Below, piece by piece: positions 34,670-44,074 of a stretch of 64,000 nt of DNA. The notes under the pieces are model-generated. The model saw nothing but the letters and a program-made list of their open reading frames with translations. It had not been told where the DNA came from and made no database searches. A program made the translations under genes and the position numbers. Location: assembly GCA_019634165.1 (NCBI GenBank), contig JAHQVT010000012.1, forward strand, positions 367,528-431,527, given 5' to 3'. Source of the stretch: Rhodospirillales bacterium (GTDB lineage Bacteria; Pseudomonadota; Alphaproteobacteria; Rhodospirillales; Thalassospiraceae). Every line of letters starts with the position of its first letter. The stretch's first letter is position 1.

Positions 34670-35725
34670 ATGAAAACACTTAAAGGACCGGCAATTTTCC
34701 TTGCCCAATTTGCAGGTGATGAAGCCCCGTTCGATAGTCTTGATGCCATTGGCCGCTGGGCTGCATCGCTGGGATATAAGGGGGTTCAAATCCCAAGTTG
34801 GGACAAGCGGCTATTTGATGTTGAAAAGGCCGCCGACAGCAAAGATTACTGTGACGAAATCACCGGAACACTTGCGCAATATGGTGTGGAGCTGACTGAA
34901 CTTTCCACCCATCTGCAAGGCCAGCTTGTTGCGGTTCATCCGGCTTATGACGAGATGTTTGATGGCTTTGCCGTTCCAGAAGTACGTGGCAATCCCAAAG
35001 CCCGTCAGGAATGGGCGGTTAATCAGGTAAAAGCAGCCCTTAAAGCATCGCAGCATATGGGAATTAAGGCCCATGCAACATTTTCAGGCGCACTTGCCTG
35101 GCCTTATGTCTATCCGTGGCCGCAACGCCCGGCGGGTTTGATTGAAACCGCGTTTGATGAACTTGCCAAACGCTGGACCCCGATCCTGAATGTTGCGGAT
35201 GAATGTGGCGTTGATGTTTGCTATGAAATCCATCCGGGTGAAGACCTGTTTGATGGCGTGACCTTCGAGATGTTTTTGGAACGGGTGAAAAACCACCCGC
35301 GGGCAAACATCTTATATGATCCAAGCCACTTCGTGCTTCAGCAGCTTGATTATCTTGATTTTATCGACATTTACGCAGATCGTATCGGCATGTTCCACGT
35401 CAAGGATGCCGAATTTAATCCGACAGGACGCCAAGGCGTTTATTCCGGTTATCAAAGCTGGGTCGGGCGTGCTGGCCGGTTTAGATCGCTTGGTGATGGT
35501 CAGGTTGATTTTGGTGCAATCTTTTCCAAGCTTGCCGCGATTGATTTTGATGGCTGGGCCGTGTTGGAATGGGAATGCGCGTTAAAACATCCTGAAGATG
35601 GTGCCCGTGAAGGGGCCGAGTTCATTAAGAACCATATTATTCGCGTGACCGAAAAGGCCTTTGACGATTTTGCCGATGGTGGCACGGACGAGGCGGCAAA
35701 CCGCCGCATTCTTGGCCTTGATTAA
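34670..35725 (+). CDS. Sugar phosphate isomerase/epimerase family protein (xylose isomerase-like TIM barrel)
   Basis: This is a 351-residue cytoplasmic TIM-barrel enzyme. The usual metal ligands are visible as Glu in CYEIHPGE, Asp in ILYDPSHF, His in IGMFHVKDAEF and Glu in VLEWECA. ATG 34670 is preferred to 34649 because it starts the first barrel strand (LKGPAIFLAQFAG). It is encoded between the ABC importer and a Gfo/Idh dehydrogenase. That set is common in catabolism of keto-sugars, polyols or inositols, where the isomerase follows the oxidation step. The exact substrate is unknown. Confidence 0.82.
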   Translation: MKTLKGPAIFLAQFAGDEAPFDSLDAIGRWAASLGYKGVQIPSWDKRLFDVEKAADSKDYCDEITGTLAQYGVELTELSTHLQGQLVAVHPAYDEMFDGFAVPEVRGNPKARQEWAVNQVKAALKASQHMGIKAHATFSGALAWPYVYPWPQRPAGLIETAFDELAKRWTPILNVADECGVDVCYEIHPGEDLFDGVTFEMFLERVKNHPRANILYDPSHFVLQQLDYLDFIDIYADRIGMFHVKDAEFNPTGRQGVYSGYQSWVGRAGRFRSLGDGQVDFGAIFSKLAAIDFDGWAVLEWECALKHPEDGAREGAEFIKNHIIRVTEKAFDDFADGGTDEAANRRILGLD

Positions 35726-35789
35726 TGGTGCCTGATCCTTAGCTGGTCGCGTTGTATCAAACACTTTGAAAAGACTTCTGGAGACAGAC

Positions 35790-36953
35790 ATGAACAATAA
35801 TTCCAATCCCGGTCGTCGTATCCGTCTTGGTATGGTTGGCGGCGGACAGGGCGCCTTTATTGGCGCGGTTCACCGGATTGCGGCCCGGCTTGATGATCGT
35901 TACGAACTGGTTGCGGGGGCTTTGTCATCAAAGCCCGATGTGGCAGCGGCATCGGCGGCAGAATTGTTCATCGCACCTGATCGCAGCTATGACAGCTTTG
36001 AAGCCATGGCACAGCAGGAAGCAGCACGTGAAGATGGCATGGATGTCTGTGCGATTGTCACGCCTAATCATCTGCATTTTCCTGCCACCATGGCGATGCT
36101 TGATGCGGGCATTCATGTGATTTGTGACAAGCCGCTTTGCCTGACGGTTGATGAGGCCGAGAAAATTCAGGCCAAGGTCGAAGAAACCGGTCTTTTATTT
36201 GCCTTAACCCACAATTACACCGCCTATCCGATGGTCCGTGCGGCCCGACAGATGGTGGCCGATGGCAAGCTTGGTGGCATTCGCTTGGTTCAGGTTGAAT
36301 ACCCGCAAGGCTGGATGGCGACCCGGGTGGAAGACACCGATAACAAGCAAGCCAGTTGGCGTGCCGATCCGGCCAAGGCCGGAATGGGTGGGGCGCTTGG
36401 CGATATTGGCACTCATGCGCACAATATTGCGGAATTTGTTACAGGGCTTGAGATTAGCGAGCTGTGCGCGGATGTTGATGCCATTGTTCCGGGCCGCAAG
36501 TTGGATGACAACGTTCAGATTCTTCTGCGCTATGAAAATGGGGCGCGTGGGATGCTTTGGGCCAGTCAGGTTGCAGTAGGGCATGAAAATGGCCTGAAAT
36601 TGCGGGTTTATGGGGATAAAGGCGGCATTGAATGGGCGCAGGAGCATCCCAACCAGTTGCATTTCCGACCCCTTGAGGGCCGACCAGAATTATTCACCCG
36701 TGGCGGTGCCGGTATCGGTGCCGAAGGCCTTCGTGGGGTGCGCGTCCCACCGGGACACCCGGAAGGCTATCTTGAAGGATTTGCCAACCTTTACACCGAT
36801 TTTGCCGATCAATTGATGGCCCATATCAATGGAACCACGCCAGATGCGGGATCGCTTTTGGTGCCCGGTGTGGTCGAAGGGCTGAAAGGCATGAGATTTG
36901 TTGAGGCGGTTGTTCGGTCCGGTCGGGACGGGGCGAGCTGGGTTAAGCTGTGA
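35790..36953 (+). CDS. Gfo/Idh/MocA-family NAD(P)-dependent oxidoreductase
   Basis: This 387-residue dehydrogenase has an N-terminal Rossmann domain ([17 protein letters not shown]) and the conserved family motif [15 protein letters not shown] (catalytic Lys near residue 109). The C-terminal sandwich domain includes [20 protein letters not shown], with the conserved Asp and His. ATG 35790 has a GGAG site 10 bases upstream. It probably oxidises the imported sugar or polyol, alone or after the isomerase. It is the last gene of the operon, followed by a terminator at 37041. Confidence 0.88.
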   Translation: MNNNSNPGRRIRLGMVGGGQGAFIGAVHRIAARLDDRYELVAGALSSKPDVAAASAAELFIAPDRSYDSFEAMAQQEAAREDGMDVCAIVTPNHLHFPATMAMLDAGIHVICDKPLCLTVDEAEKIQAKVEETGLLFALTHNYTAYPMVRAARQMVADGKLGGIRLVQVEYPQGWMATRVEDTDNKQASWRADPAKAGMGGALGDIGTHAHNIAEFVTGLEISELCADVDAIVPGRKLDDNVQILLRYENGARGMLWASQVAVGHENGLKLRVYGDKGGIEWAQEHPNQLHFRPLEGRPELFTRGGAGIGAEGLRGVRVPPGHPEGYLEGFANLYTDFADQLMAHINGTTPDAGSLLVPGVVEGLKGMRFVEAVVRSGRDGASWVKL

Positions 36954-37401
36954 TTGCGACGAATATGTTGTTGTGCAGGGCTTAGGTTTTTCGCAGCAAA
37001 AATACGGATTCTTCCCGACCGACATGTTGTCGGCCACGTTGCCGCTGCCTTTACGGGCAGCGGCCTTTTTTGTTTAAAACGGGTTCATAATCAGGTCGCA
37101 GAACCTGCCTTGCGTGATTCGCCAGCGTGATTTGTGGGTCAATGTATACGTCTGGATGGGGGAATCTCTTGCGCAGATGTTCCTTTGAAAATCAGGGCTT
37201 AAAACAGAGTTTTATTATTTAAATCAAGATGGTAACGACATTTTGACCTGCTGCGGGCATTTGCCATGGGATCGGTGGTTTTCCACGAAGTGAAAAAGAA
37301 TTGCCACTTGGTTGATCGCCTATTGATGGTTTTTTCGTAAGGGTGTTTCTTTGGATCATAATAAATAAATCTGCCTTTCAGGGAAAACCGGGAGCGTCCG
37401 C
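36954..37401. other. 448-base intergenic region before the 2-hydroxyacid dehydrogenase
   Basis: It contains the terminator at 37041-37071. The A/T-rich right half (37190-37380) presumably holds the next promoter. The minus-strand ORF 37199-37459 has no family resemblance and is not accepted. I see no RNA gene or repeat. Confidence 0.6.
37041..37071 (+). terminator. Rho-independent terminator of the ribose-type operon
   Basis: GCCGCTGCC and GGCAGCGGC form a 9-bp GC-rich stem with a 6-base loop, followed by CTTTTTTG. It is placed 88 bases after the dehydrogenase stop. Confidence 0.85.
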
Positions 37402-38367
37402 ATGCCCGATAAACCAAAGCTTTTGATAACGCGCCGTTTGCGTGATGCCGTTCAGGCACGTGCTGCGCGCGACTATCAGGTGCTTACCAATGCTGAAGAC
37501 CGTGTGTTTACGCGTGAAGAATTGATCGAGAAATGCCAGCAGGTCGATGCCGTCCTGCCGTGCCATTCCGAACATTTTTCTGCTGATGTCATCGCGGCCT
37601 TGCCTAAAAGCCTTAAGATCATTGCCAACCATTCTGTGGGTGTCGACCATGTCGATTTGGCAGCGGCGAAGGATGCCGGGATTGTTGTGACCAACACCCC
37701 CGATGTGCTGTCCGATGCCACGGCCGAGATCGCAATGCTGTGCATGTTGGGTGCGTCGCGTCGCGGTGCCGAAGGCGATGCCATGGTGCGTGCCGGAAAA
37801 TGGGATTTTTGGTCGCCTGCCTTTATGGTTGGGCGCCAAGTCACAGGTAAGCGTTTTGGCGTTCTTGGGATGGGTCGTGTCGGGCAGGTTGCCGCAGAAC
37901 GTGCGCGTGGTTTTGGAATGACTGTTCATTATCATAACCGCAAACCTGTTGCGGAACATCTTGCCAAGGGGGCTGTTTATCACGACACAATCGAAGGGCT
38001 TTTTGCCAATTCGGATGTGTTGTCGTTACATTGCCCATCAACGCCCGATACCACGGGCATCATTAATAGCAAGACGATTGCGTTGCTGCCGGATCGTGCC
38101 ATTATAGTGAATACAGCACGGGGCAATCTGATTGACGAAGATGCCTTGGTTGCGGCGCTTGAAAGTGGGAAACTTTTTGCGGCAGGGTTGGATGTGTTTT
38201 GCAACGAACCCGGTGGAAATCAACGGATTAGCGCGTTGAAAAACGTTTTTCTGTTGCCACATATAGGCTCCGCCACAGAAGAAACGCGCGATGCCATGGG
38301 TTTCCGCGCGCTAGATAATCTTGATGCTTATTTTCAGGGCCGGGAACCGGGTGACCGGGTGGCCTAA
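37402..38367 (+). CDS. D-isomer-specific 2-hydroxyacid dehydrogenase (glyoxylate/hydroxypyruvate reductase-like)
   Basis: This is a 321-residue NAD(P)H enzyme. The nucleotide-binding motif is GVLGMGRVGQVAAERARGFG near residue 155. The catalytic Arg is in VNTARGNLID near 235, the Glu in DVFCNEPGG near 263 and the His in LLPHIGSATEETR near 285. The length matches GhrB-type glyoxylate reductases. It is 202 bases upstream of a TRAP transporter whose binding protein resembles oxo-acid binders, so conversion between a 2-oxo acid and a D-hydroxy acid after uptake is plausible. Confidence 0.88.
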   Translation: MPDKPKLLITRRLRDAVQARAARDYQVLTNAEDRVFTREELIEKCQQVDAVLPCHSEHFSADVIAALPKSLKIIANHSVGVDHVDLAAAKDAGIVVTNTPDVLSDATAEIAMLCMLGASRRGAEGDAMVRAGKWDFWSPAFMVGRQVTGKRFGVLGMGRVGQVAAERARGFGMTVHYHNRKPVAEHLAKGAVYHDTIEGLFANSDVLSLHCPSTPDTTGIINSKTIALLPDRAIIVNTARGNLIDEDALVAALESGKLFAAGLDVFCNEPGGNQRISALKNVFLLPHIGSATEETRDAMGFRALDNLDAYFQGREPGDRVA

Positions 38368-38569
38368 TAAGGCGGGAAAACCGTCGGAATTCAGTTAATT
38401 CAAAGTTCTAATAATAACAAAATGCGTGCCGTTTTTTCAGGTCCCGAAACGGGAAAGCGCATCTCTAGTGATCTTTAATAACGAGGTCAGGGGCTTTTGA
38501 AGGCTGACAGTTATCGTTCGTTGCCCGGCAATGGTTGTCGGTAAACGGTGATAAATCTGGGAGGAAATA

Positions 38570-39733
38570 ATGGATATGAAATCTAAGGTCGAAGACGTGA
38601 AATCCAAGGAAGTATCCCGCCGTTCGTTCCTTACCAAAGGTGCGACTGGTGTGGTTGCCGGTGGTGCAGCAGCAGCAGGGGTGTTTGCCGCACCTGCCGT
38701 CCATGCACAGCCAGCACCGATGGTGCTGAAAATGCAGACATCATGGTCTGCATCTGACATCTGGATGACGTTTGCTCAGCAATATGTTGATCGTGTAGAA
38801 GCCATGTCTGGTGGTCGTCTTAAAATCGACCTTCTGCCGGCAGGCGCTGTTGTTGCGGCTTTCCAGGTTCTGGATGCTGTCAATGATGGTCTGATTGATA
38901 TTGCGCATTCCGTGCCGGTTTACTGGTATGGCAAAAACAAAGCAGCATCCCTGTTTGGTACCGGTCCGGTGTTTGGTGGTTCTGCAACCACGATGCTGAG
39001 CTGGTTCTATGCTGGTGGTGGTCAGGAATTCTATCGCGAACTGACCCAGGACGTGATGGGCCTTGATGTTGAAGGTCTTCTTGGCTTCCCGATGCCGGCA
39101 CAGCCGTTCGGTTGGTTCAAGAAAGAAGTCAACACGGTTGCCGATATCGAAGGCTTCAAATACCGCACCGTGGGTCTGGCAGCAGACCTTCTGCAGTCGA
39201 TGGGCATGTCTGTTGCTCAGCTTCCGGGTGGTGAGATCGTCCCAGCGATGGAACGTGGCGTGATCGACGCATTTGAATTCAACAACCCGTCTTCTGACAT
39301 GCGTTTCGGCGCACAGGACGTTGCGAAGAATTACTATCTGTCGTCATACCATCAGGCATCTGAAAGCTTCGAGTTCCTGTTCAACAAATCCTTGATGGAA
39401 GACCTTGATCCGGATCTTGCTGCTATCTTGCGTCACGCTGTTGAAGCAGCTTCGACCTCGAACACGGCACTGGCGATGGATAACTATTCTGCTGACTTGC
39501 AGAAAATCCAGGATGAGGGTGTGGAAGTACGCCGTACGTCCAAAGATATCCTTGCCGGACAGCTTGATGCTTGGGACAAACTGATCCCGACGCTGGAAGA
39601 AGATCCGTTCATGAAGCGTGTTCTTGATAGCCAGCGCGCGTGGGTTGAGCGCGTAACCTTCTACGAACTGATGAACGCACCTGATTATCAGCTCGCATAT
39701 GAACATTACTTCCCGGGTAAACTGAAACTCTAA
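38570..39733 (+). CDS. TRAP transporter substrate-binding protein (DctP family, TakP-like)
   Basis: This 387-residue periplasmic protein is exported by Tat: SRRSFLTKGATGV at about residues 17-29 is followed by a hydrophobic Ala/Gly stretch and a VHAQ cleavage site. The mature part starts LKMQTSWSASDIWMTFAQQYVDRV. GLLGFPMPAQPFGWFKKEV and FKYRTVGLAADLLQSMG carry the substrate-carboxylate Arg region. TakP-like proteins bind 2-oxo or hydroxy monocarboxylates; that substrate is inferred. GGAGG precedes the ATG by 7 bases. Codon usage is rich in GGT/CTT, which suggests high expression. Confidence 0.87.
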   Translation: MDMKSKVEDVKSKEVSRRSFLTKGATGVVAGGAAAAGVFAAPAVHAQPAPMVLKMQTSWSASDIWMTFAQQYVDRVEAMSGGRLKIDLLPAGAVVAAFQVLDAVNDGLIDIAHSVPVYWYGKNKAASLFGTGPVFGGSATTMLSWFYAGGGQEFYRELTQDVMGLDVEGLLGFPMPAQPFGWFKKEVNTVADIEGFKYRTVGLAADLLQSMGMSVAQLPGGEIVPAMERGVIDAFEFNNPSSDMRFGAQDVAKNYYLSSYHQASESFEFLFNKSLMEDLDPDLAAILRHAVEAASTSNTALAMDNYSADLQKIQDEGVEVRRTSKDILAGQLDAWDKLIPTLEEDPFMKRVLDSQRAWVERVTFYELMNAPDYQLAYEHYFPGKLKL

Positions 39734-39772
39734 TCAACCGTCACGGTTTTTCAGTGTTTCAATGATCCTAAT

Positions 39773-39807
39773 TGCTCCGTCTGCCATATGTTTCGGCAGG
39801 CGGAGCA
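39773..39807 (+). terminator. Intercistronic hairpin after the TRAP binding-protein gene
   Basis: TGCTCCGTCTGCC and GGCAGGCGGAGCA form a 13-bp stem with one G-T pair and a 9-base loop, between dctP and dctQ type genes. No T-run follows, so mRNA protection or attenuation is more likely than a full stop. Confidence 0.6.
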
Positions 39808-39833
39808 GTTAATACGCGAACGGACAGGATTTC

Positions 39834-40406
39834 ATGATTGGATTTATTGAATTCGCGGACAGATTGTCAGCCTGGTTTGGTAAGACTTTTGGCTGGTTGA
39901 TTCTCCTCATGACGCTCGGCATGAGCTATGAGGTGGCTTCGCGATACTTATTTAATGCACCAACCACTTGGTCACTTGATGTGTCCTTTATCATGTACGG
40001 TACGTTGTTCATGATGGGTGGGGCTTATACCCTGTCACGTGGCGGGCATGTACGCGGCGATTTCCTTTATCGCCTGTGGAAGCCCCGGACTCAGGCCAAA
40101 GTTGATTTGGTTCTTTATATCTTTTTCTTCTTCCCAGGTGTGACGGCCCTGATCCTGTCGGGCTGGAAATATACAGCCCGGTCTTGGGGCTATGGCGAAG
40201 TAAGTGTGAACAGCCCGGCGGGCGTTCCGGTATTCCAATTCAAGGCGGTGATTGTCGCGGCCGGTATTCTTTTGTTCATCCAGGGCATTGCCCAGATCAT
40301 GCGTTGTATCCTGTGTATCCGTGAAGGGTACTGGCGCAATGCAGATGATGATGTTGAAGAAACCGAAGAACTGCTGATGAAACAGCAAGTGGCCAAGGAA
40401 GACTGA
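39834..40406 (+). CDS. TRAP transporter small permease (DctQ family)
   Basis: This 190-residue inner-membrane protein has four hydrophobic segments (about 15-35, 50-70, 92-112, 138-160) and an acidic tail. SYEVASRYLFNAPTTWSLD near residue 38 is a DctQ hallmark. It forms a complex with the large permease encoded 55 bases downstream and accepts substrate from the TakP-like protein. Confidence 0.9.
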   Translation: MIGFIEFADRLSAWFGKTFGWLILLMTLGMSYEVASRYLFNAPTTWSLDVSFIMYGTLFMMGGAYTLSRGGHVRGDFLYRLWKPRTQAKVDLVLYIFFFFPGVTALILSGWKYTARSWGYGEVSVNSPAGVPVFQFKAVIVAAGILLFIQGIAQIMRCILCIREGYWRNADDDVEETEELLMKQQVAKED

Positions 40407-40461
40407 TCCATGACGGTTTTCCTGCCATACGCGAAACACGCCCCCGAACGGAGCAGCCAAA

Positions 40462-41883
40462 GTGATTGACGCACATGTCGCCCTAATGATGCTGGGCATC
40501 TTTATTTTATTGGTATTTCTGGGTTTCCCAGTTGCCTTTACCCTGATGGCCTTGGGCATAGGTTTTGGTTATTACGCCTATTTTGATGATGGTCGGATGT
40601 GGCGGGCCTTTAACCGCCTTGCCGAAGATAGTGATACTCTGACATCCGCGATTACGTGGTTTGAAGGGGCGTTTAACAACCGAATATTCGATTTATTTAT
40701 CAACCAGACATACACGGTGATGTCTAACGAAGTCCTGACAGCAGTGCCGCTGTTCCTGTTTATGGGCTACATCGTTGAACGCGCCAATATCGTCAATCGG
40801 TTGTTTGGCACTCTTAACATTGCGGCGCGCAATATACCGGGATCGCTGGGTGTTGCTGCTCTTGTGACCTGTGCTTTGTTTGCGACAGCCACCGGGATTG
40901 TTGGTGCGGTTGTGACCCTGATGGGGATGTTGGCCCTGCCGGCGATGCTTAAGGCGCGCTATGACAAAAGCTTTGCTGCGGGCATTATCTGTGCCGGTGG
41001 TACGCTTGGCATCTTGATCCCGCCGTCGATCATGCTGATTGTTTATGCTGCTGCATCGGGCGTTTCCATTGTGCGCCTTTATGCCGGCGCGCTTTTGCCG
41101 GGCCTGACCCTGGTTGGTTTGTATCTTCTGTATATCGTGGTCCGGGCAATGCTTCAGCCCAAGTCAGCACCACGCCCGACCAAAGAAGAAATTCCAGAAG
41201 TGCCGTTGCCCAAAGTTCTTTGGATGCTGGCAACGTCGTTCTTCCCGCTGGCATTCCTGATCCTGTCGGTTCTGGGGTCGATCTTGTTTGGTCTGGCAAC
41301 ACCGACCGAGGCCGCATCGATTGGTGCGCTTGGTGGCATGCTGTTGGCATTTTCTTATCGTGCGCTGACTTTCGATCGTTTGCGTGAGTCGGTTTATCTG
41401 ACGGTGCGGACATCGGCGATGGTCTGCTGGTTGTTTGTCGGGTCCTATACGTTCTCGTCTGTGTTCTCCTATCTTGGTGGTGAACATGTGATTGCCGAGT
41501 TTGTCGGTGGGCTTGACCTGACACCGCTTCAGTTCCTTTTGCTGGCACAGTTGATCATTTTCCTTCTTGGCTGGCCGCTGGAATGGTCGGAGATCATTAT
41601 CATCTTCGTTCCAATCTTCCTGCCGCTGTTGCCGTTGTTTGATATTGATCCGCTGTTCTTTGGTATTCTTGTTGCCCTGAACCTGCAGACATCGTTCCTG
41701 ACACCGCCAATGGCCATGTCGGCCTATTACCTAAAAGGGGTGGCACCTGCGGGGATATTGTTGACCGATATCTTCAAGGGCATCATGCCATTCCTGTTTA
41801 TGGTGATTGTCAGCATGGTCTTGATGTACACGTTCCCACAGATCGTGTTCCATCTGCCGGACCTGTTCTATGGTGCGCGGTAA
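40462..41883 (+). CDS. TRAP transporter large permease (DctM family)
   Basis: This 473-residue inner-membrane carrier has about 12 membrane segments. It has DctM motifs such as TATGIVGAVVTLMG near residue 150 and GGTLGILIPPSIMLIVYAA near 180. It starts with GTG at 40462, preceded by CGGAGCAG. It couples Na+ (usual in the family) to uptake of the bound acid. An amidase gene follows after 13 bases. Confidence 0.92.
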   Translation: MIDAHVALMMLGIFILLVFLGFPVAFTLMALGIGFGYYAYFDDGRMWRAFNRLAEDSDTLTSAITWFEGAFNNRIFDLFINQTYTVMSNEVLTAVPLFLFMGYIVERANIVNRLFGTLNIAARNIPGSLGVAALVTCALFATATGIVGAVVTLMGMLALPAMLKARYDKSFAAGIICAGGTLGILIPPSIMLIVYAAASGVSIVRLYAGALLPGLTLVGLYLLYIVVRAMLQPKSAPRPTKEEIPEVPLPKVLWMLATSFFPLAFLILSVLGSILFGLATPTEAASIGALGGMLLAFSYRALTFDRLRESVYLTVRTSAMVCWLFVGSYTFSSVFSYLGGEHVIAEFVGGLDLTPLQFLLLAQLIIFLLGWPLEWSEIIIIFVPIFLPLLPLFDIDPLFFGILVALNLQTSFLTPPMAMSAYYLKGVAPAGILLTDIFKGIMPFLFMVIVSMVLMYTFPQIVFHLPDLFYGAR

Positions 41884-41896
41884 GGGGATTGCTTAG

Positions 41897-43252
41897 ATGA
41901 GTAATATCAACCCTTTGCTGACCCTTGATGTCGTCGAGTTGCGTGACCGCCTTGCAAGCGGGGCGGTCCGCGCAGTCGAATATGTCGAGGCCTGCCTTGC
42001 GCGCATTGCCGAAGTCGAACCACAGGTTCAGGCTTGGGCATGGCTTGATAGCGATCATGCGATTGCCCAAGCCCGCGCATTGGATGCCAGACGACAGTCT
42101 GGTGCGCCAATTGGTCCGCTTCATGGGCTGCCGGTCGGGTTAAAGGACGTCATTGATACCGCGCGTATTCCAACGGCAAACGGCACTGTGCTTGACAATG
42201 GCCGGGTGCCAGAAGAAGACGCGGTTCTGGTATCGCGCCTTAAAGCGGCCGGTGCGATCATTATGGGTAAGACGGTTTCGACCGAACTTGCCTTTATGCA
42301 TCCATCAAAAACCCGTAACCCGCACAACCCGGACTATACACCGGGTGGGTCATCGGCGGGATCGGCTGCTGCTGTTGCGGCGGCGATGGTGCCGTTGGCT
42401 GTTGGCACGCAAACGGGCGGATCGATTATTCGTCCCGCGTCATTTTGTGGCGTGGTTGGCTTTAAGCCGACATTTGGGGCGATTGCCCGAACCGGTGTTC
42501 TAAGCCAAAGCCCAAGCCTTGATACGATTGGTGTCTTTGCCAATTCAATCAATGGGGCGGCGATGGTGGCCGAAAGCCTGTTTGGCTATGACGCGCATGA
42601 TCTTGCAACGACGCTTAGTCCGACACCAAGATTGCTTGATGTTGCCAAAAGCGATCCATTGGTAACCCCGATGTTTGCTTTTGTCCGCCCGCCGCAATTT
42701 GAAGAAGTGGCGGATGAAGAAACCGTCATGGCGTTTGAAGAAATCACCAAAATGCTTGGTGATCAATGTTTCGAGGCCCCTTTGCCCAAGGCATTTGATG
42801 ATGCAAGTGCGCTTCGGGCACGGATCAACTTTGCCGAGATGGCCAAGGATTACTATGCCTATGAAAAACGTGGTCGGGACCAATTGTCGCCGGAAATCCT
42901 TGCGGCAATTGATAAGGGCAACGACGTCAAGGCGCGCGATTATCTTGCCGCACTTGATTGGCGTAAGGTTCTAAATGCCGGATTGGCGGAAGTATTTAAT
43001 CGCTGTGATGTGATTATTACCCCGGCGGCCCCCGGACCGGCACCGGCCGATCTTCAGACAACTGGCAATCCGATCTTTAACGGTCTTTGGACATTCTGCG
43101 GCACGCCAGCCGTGACCATTCCTTTGCTTTGGTCGCAAAACGGTATGCCGATGGGGGTTCAGGTTGTTGGTCGGGTTGGCGATGATGCGCGTCTTCTGCG
43201 CTCGGCAAACTGGTTGAAATCTTTCCTCAATACACAAGGGGACGACGCGTGA
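41897..43252 (+). CDS. Amidase-signature hydrolase
   Basis: This is a 451-residue amidase-signature enzyme. The catalytic Lys is in PVGLKDVIDTA near residue 82. The signature GGSSAGSAAAVAAAMVP starts near 153 and carries the bridging Ser, and GTQTGGSIIRPAS contains the nucleophilic Ser near 178. It hydrolyses an amide bond in the cytoplasm. It lies 13 bases after the TRAP permease, which suggests the transporter brings in an amide or that the amidase releases the acid. GatA of tRNA amidation is unlikely because no gatB or gatC is nearby. Confidence 0.88.
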   Translation: MSNINPLLTLDVVELRDRLASGAVRAVEYVEACLARIAEVEPQVQAWAWLDSDHAIAQARALDARRQSGAPIGPLHGLPVGLKDVIDTARIPTANGTVLDNGRVPEEDAVLVSRLKAAGAIIMGKTVSTELAFMHPSKTRNPHNPDYTPGGSSAGSAAAVAAAMVPLAVGTQTGGSIIRPASFCGVVGFKPTFGAIARTGVLSQSPSLDTIGVFANSINGAAMVAESLFGYDAHDLATTLSPTPRLLDVAKSDPLVTPMFAFVRPPQFEEVADEETVMAFEEITKMLGDQCFEAPLPKAFDDASALRARINFAEMAKDYYAYEKRGRDQLSPEILAAIDKGNDVKARDYLAALDWRKVLNAGLAEVFNRCDVIITPAAPGPAPADLQTTGNPIFNGLWTFCGTPAVTIPLLWSQNGMPMGVQVVGRVGDDARLLRSANWLKSFLNTQGDDA

Positions 43253-43437
43253 TGGAAAAAAGTATTGTAAACCGTGGTGTTGCGCTATTGGCCTTTGTGA
43301 TCCTTGTCGGGTTTTGCGGCATTCTTGTCGGATATGTTCCGCGTTGGGATCTTGGCATTATGGTCGCGTTCACGCTTGGGCTGGCGGGCTGGGACATATG
43401 GCATGTCGCCATGGGCCACAAAGAAGACAAACACTAA
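43252..43437 (+). CDS. Small two-segment membrane protein, function unknown
   Basis: This 61-residue protein has two hydrophobic segments (GVALLAFVILVGFCGILVG and LGIMVAFTLGLAGWDIWHV) and a charged, His-rich end. A GTG at 43249 and the ATG at 43252 both overlap the amidase stop, so translation is coupled. A terminator follows 40 bases downstream. I do not recognise the family; the position suggests an accessory to the TRAP/amidase unit. Confidence 0.65.
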   Translation: MEKSIVNRGVALLAFVILVGFCGILVGYVPRWDLGIMVAFTLGLAGWDIWHVAMGHKEDKH

Positions 43438-43476
43438 GCCAAAAGCATTTTCGATTTTAGACTGCAAGCAACTTAC

Positions 43477-43508
43477 CGGGGCAGGGGATTTTTCCTGCCC
43501 CGTTTTTT
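43477..43508 (+). terminator. Rho-independent terminator of the TRAP-amidase operon
   Basis: CGGGGCAGG pairs with CCTGCCCCG (9 bp, 8-base loop) followed by T6. It closes the plus-strand operon and lies just before the end of the convergent EamA gene. Confidence 0.88.
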
Positions 43509-43513
43509 ATGGG

Positions 43514-43951
43514 CTAACCTTTCCAGGCAATCAGGGCTGCACCACTGCCAATCATGGCAACCCCGAACCAGCTTGCGATGGTCAGTTGTTCGCCAAGGAA
43601 GATCGCGCCAAAGATGGCGACTAAAACGACGCTGAGTTTGTCAATCGGGGCGACTTTGGCGACCTCGCCCATTTGAAGGGCGCGGAAATAGCACAGCCAT
43701 GATGCCCCGGTCGCCAACCCAGATAGGATCAGGAAGGTCCATGTTTTTGCCGGGATGGCTGATGGCGTTTCCCACGCACCTTTGGCCAGAACAATGATCC
43801 AGACCATGATCAGAATGATGACGGTACGGATCAAGGTTGCGAAATCAGAATTGATATTAGCGACACCGACCTTGGCAAATATCGCGGTTAGGGCGGCAAA
43901 GCACGCCGCAAGACCGGCCCAAAGTTGCCAGCTATCAATCAATTCTTTCAT
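43514..43951 (-). CDS. EamA-type small membrane transporter (single EamA domain)
   Basis: This 145-residue protein is one EamA unit with about five hydrophobic segments (WAGLAACFAALTAIFAKVGV, LIRTVIILIMVWIIVLAKG, FLILSGLATGASWLCYFRAL, VVLVAIFGAIFLGEQL, FGVAMIGSGAALIAW). Full DMT carriers have two such units, so this short form must dimerise, as known for half-size relatives. It is downstream of doeX on the same strand but 123 bases away. Metabolite export is possible; there is no direct evidence for a substrate. Confidence 0.82.
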   Translation of the reverse strand: MKELIDSWQLWAGLAACFAALTAIFAKVGVANINSDFATLIRTVIILIMVWIIVLAKGAWETPSAIPAKTWTFLILSGLATGASWLCYFRALQMGEVAKVAPIDKLSVVLVAIFGAIFLGEQLTIASWFGVAMIGSGAALIAWKG

Positions 43952-44074
43952 GGTCTTGTCCTGCCAGATGGGGCGATAGCAGGCAATCTAAAGCGGACTG
44001 CCTGCTAAGATAAAAAGATAGCACCTGTCTGTTAAGACGTTTCAAACATCCAAATTTACAAAAGAACACCAAAA

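Noticed and set aside
37199-37459. Minus-strand ORF in the A/T-rich gap before the 2-hydroxyacid dehydrogenase
   Set aside because: It overlaps the dehydrogenase start, has no family resemblance and no ribosome site.
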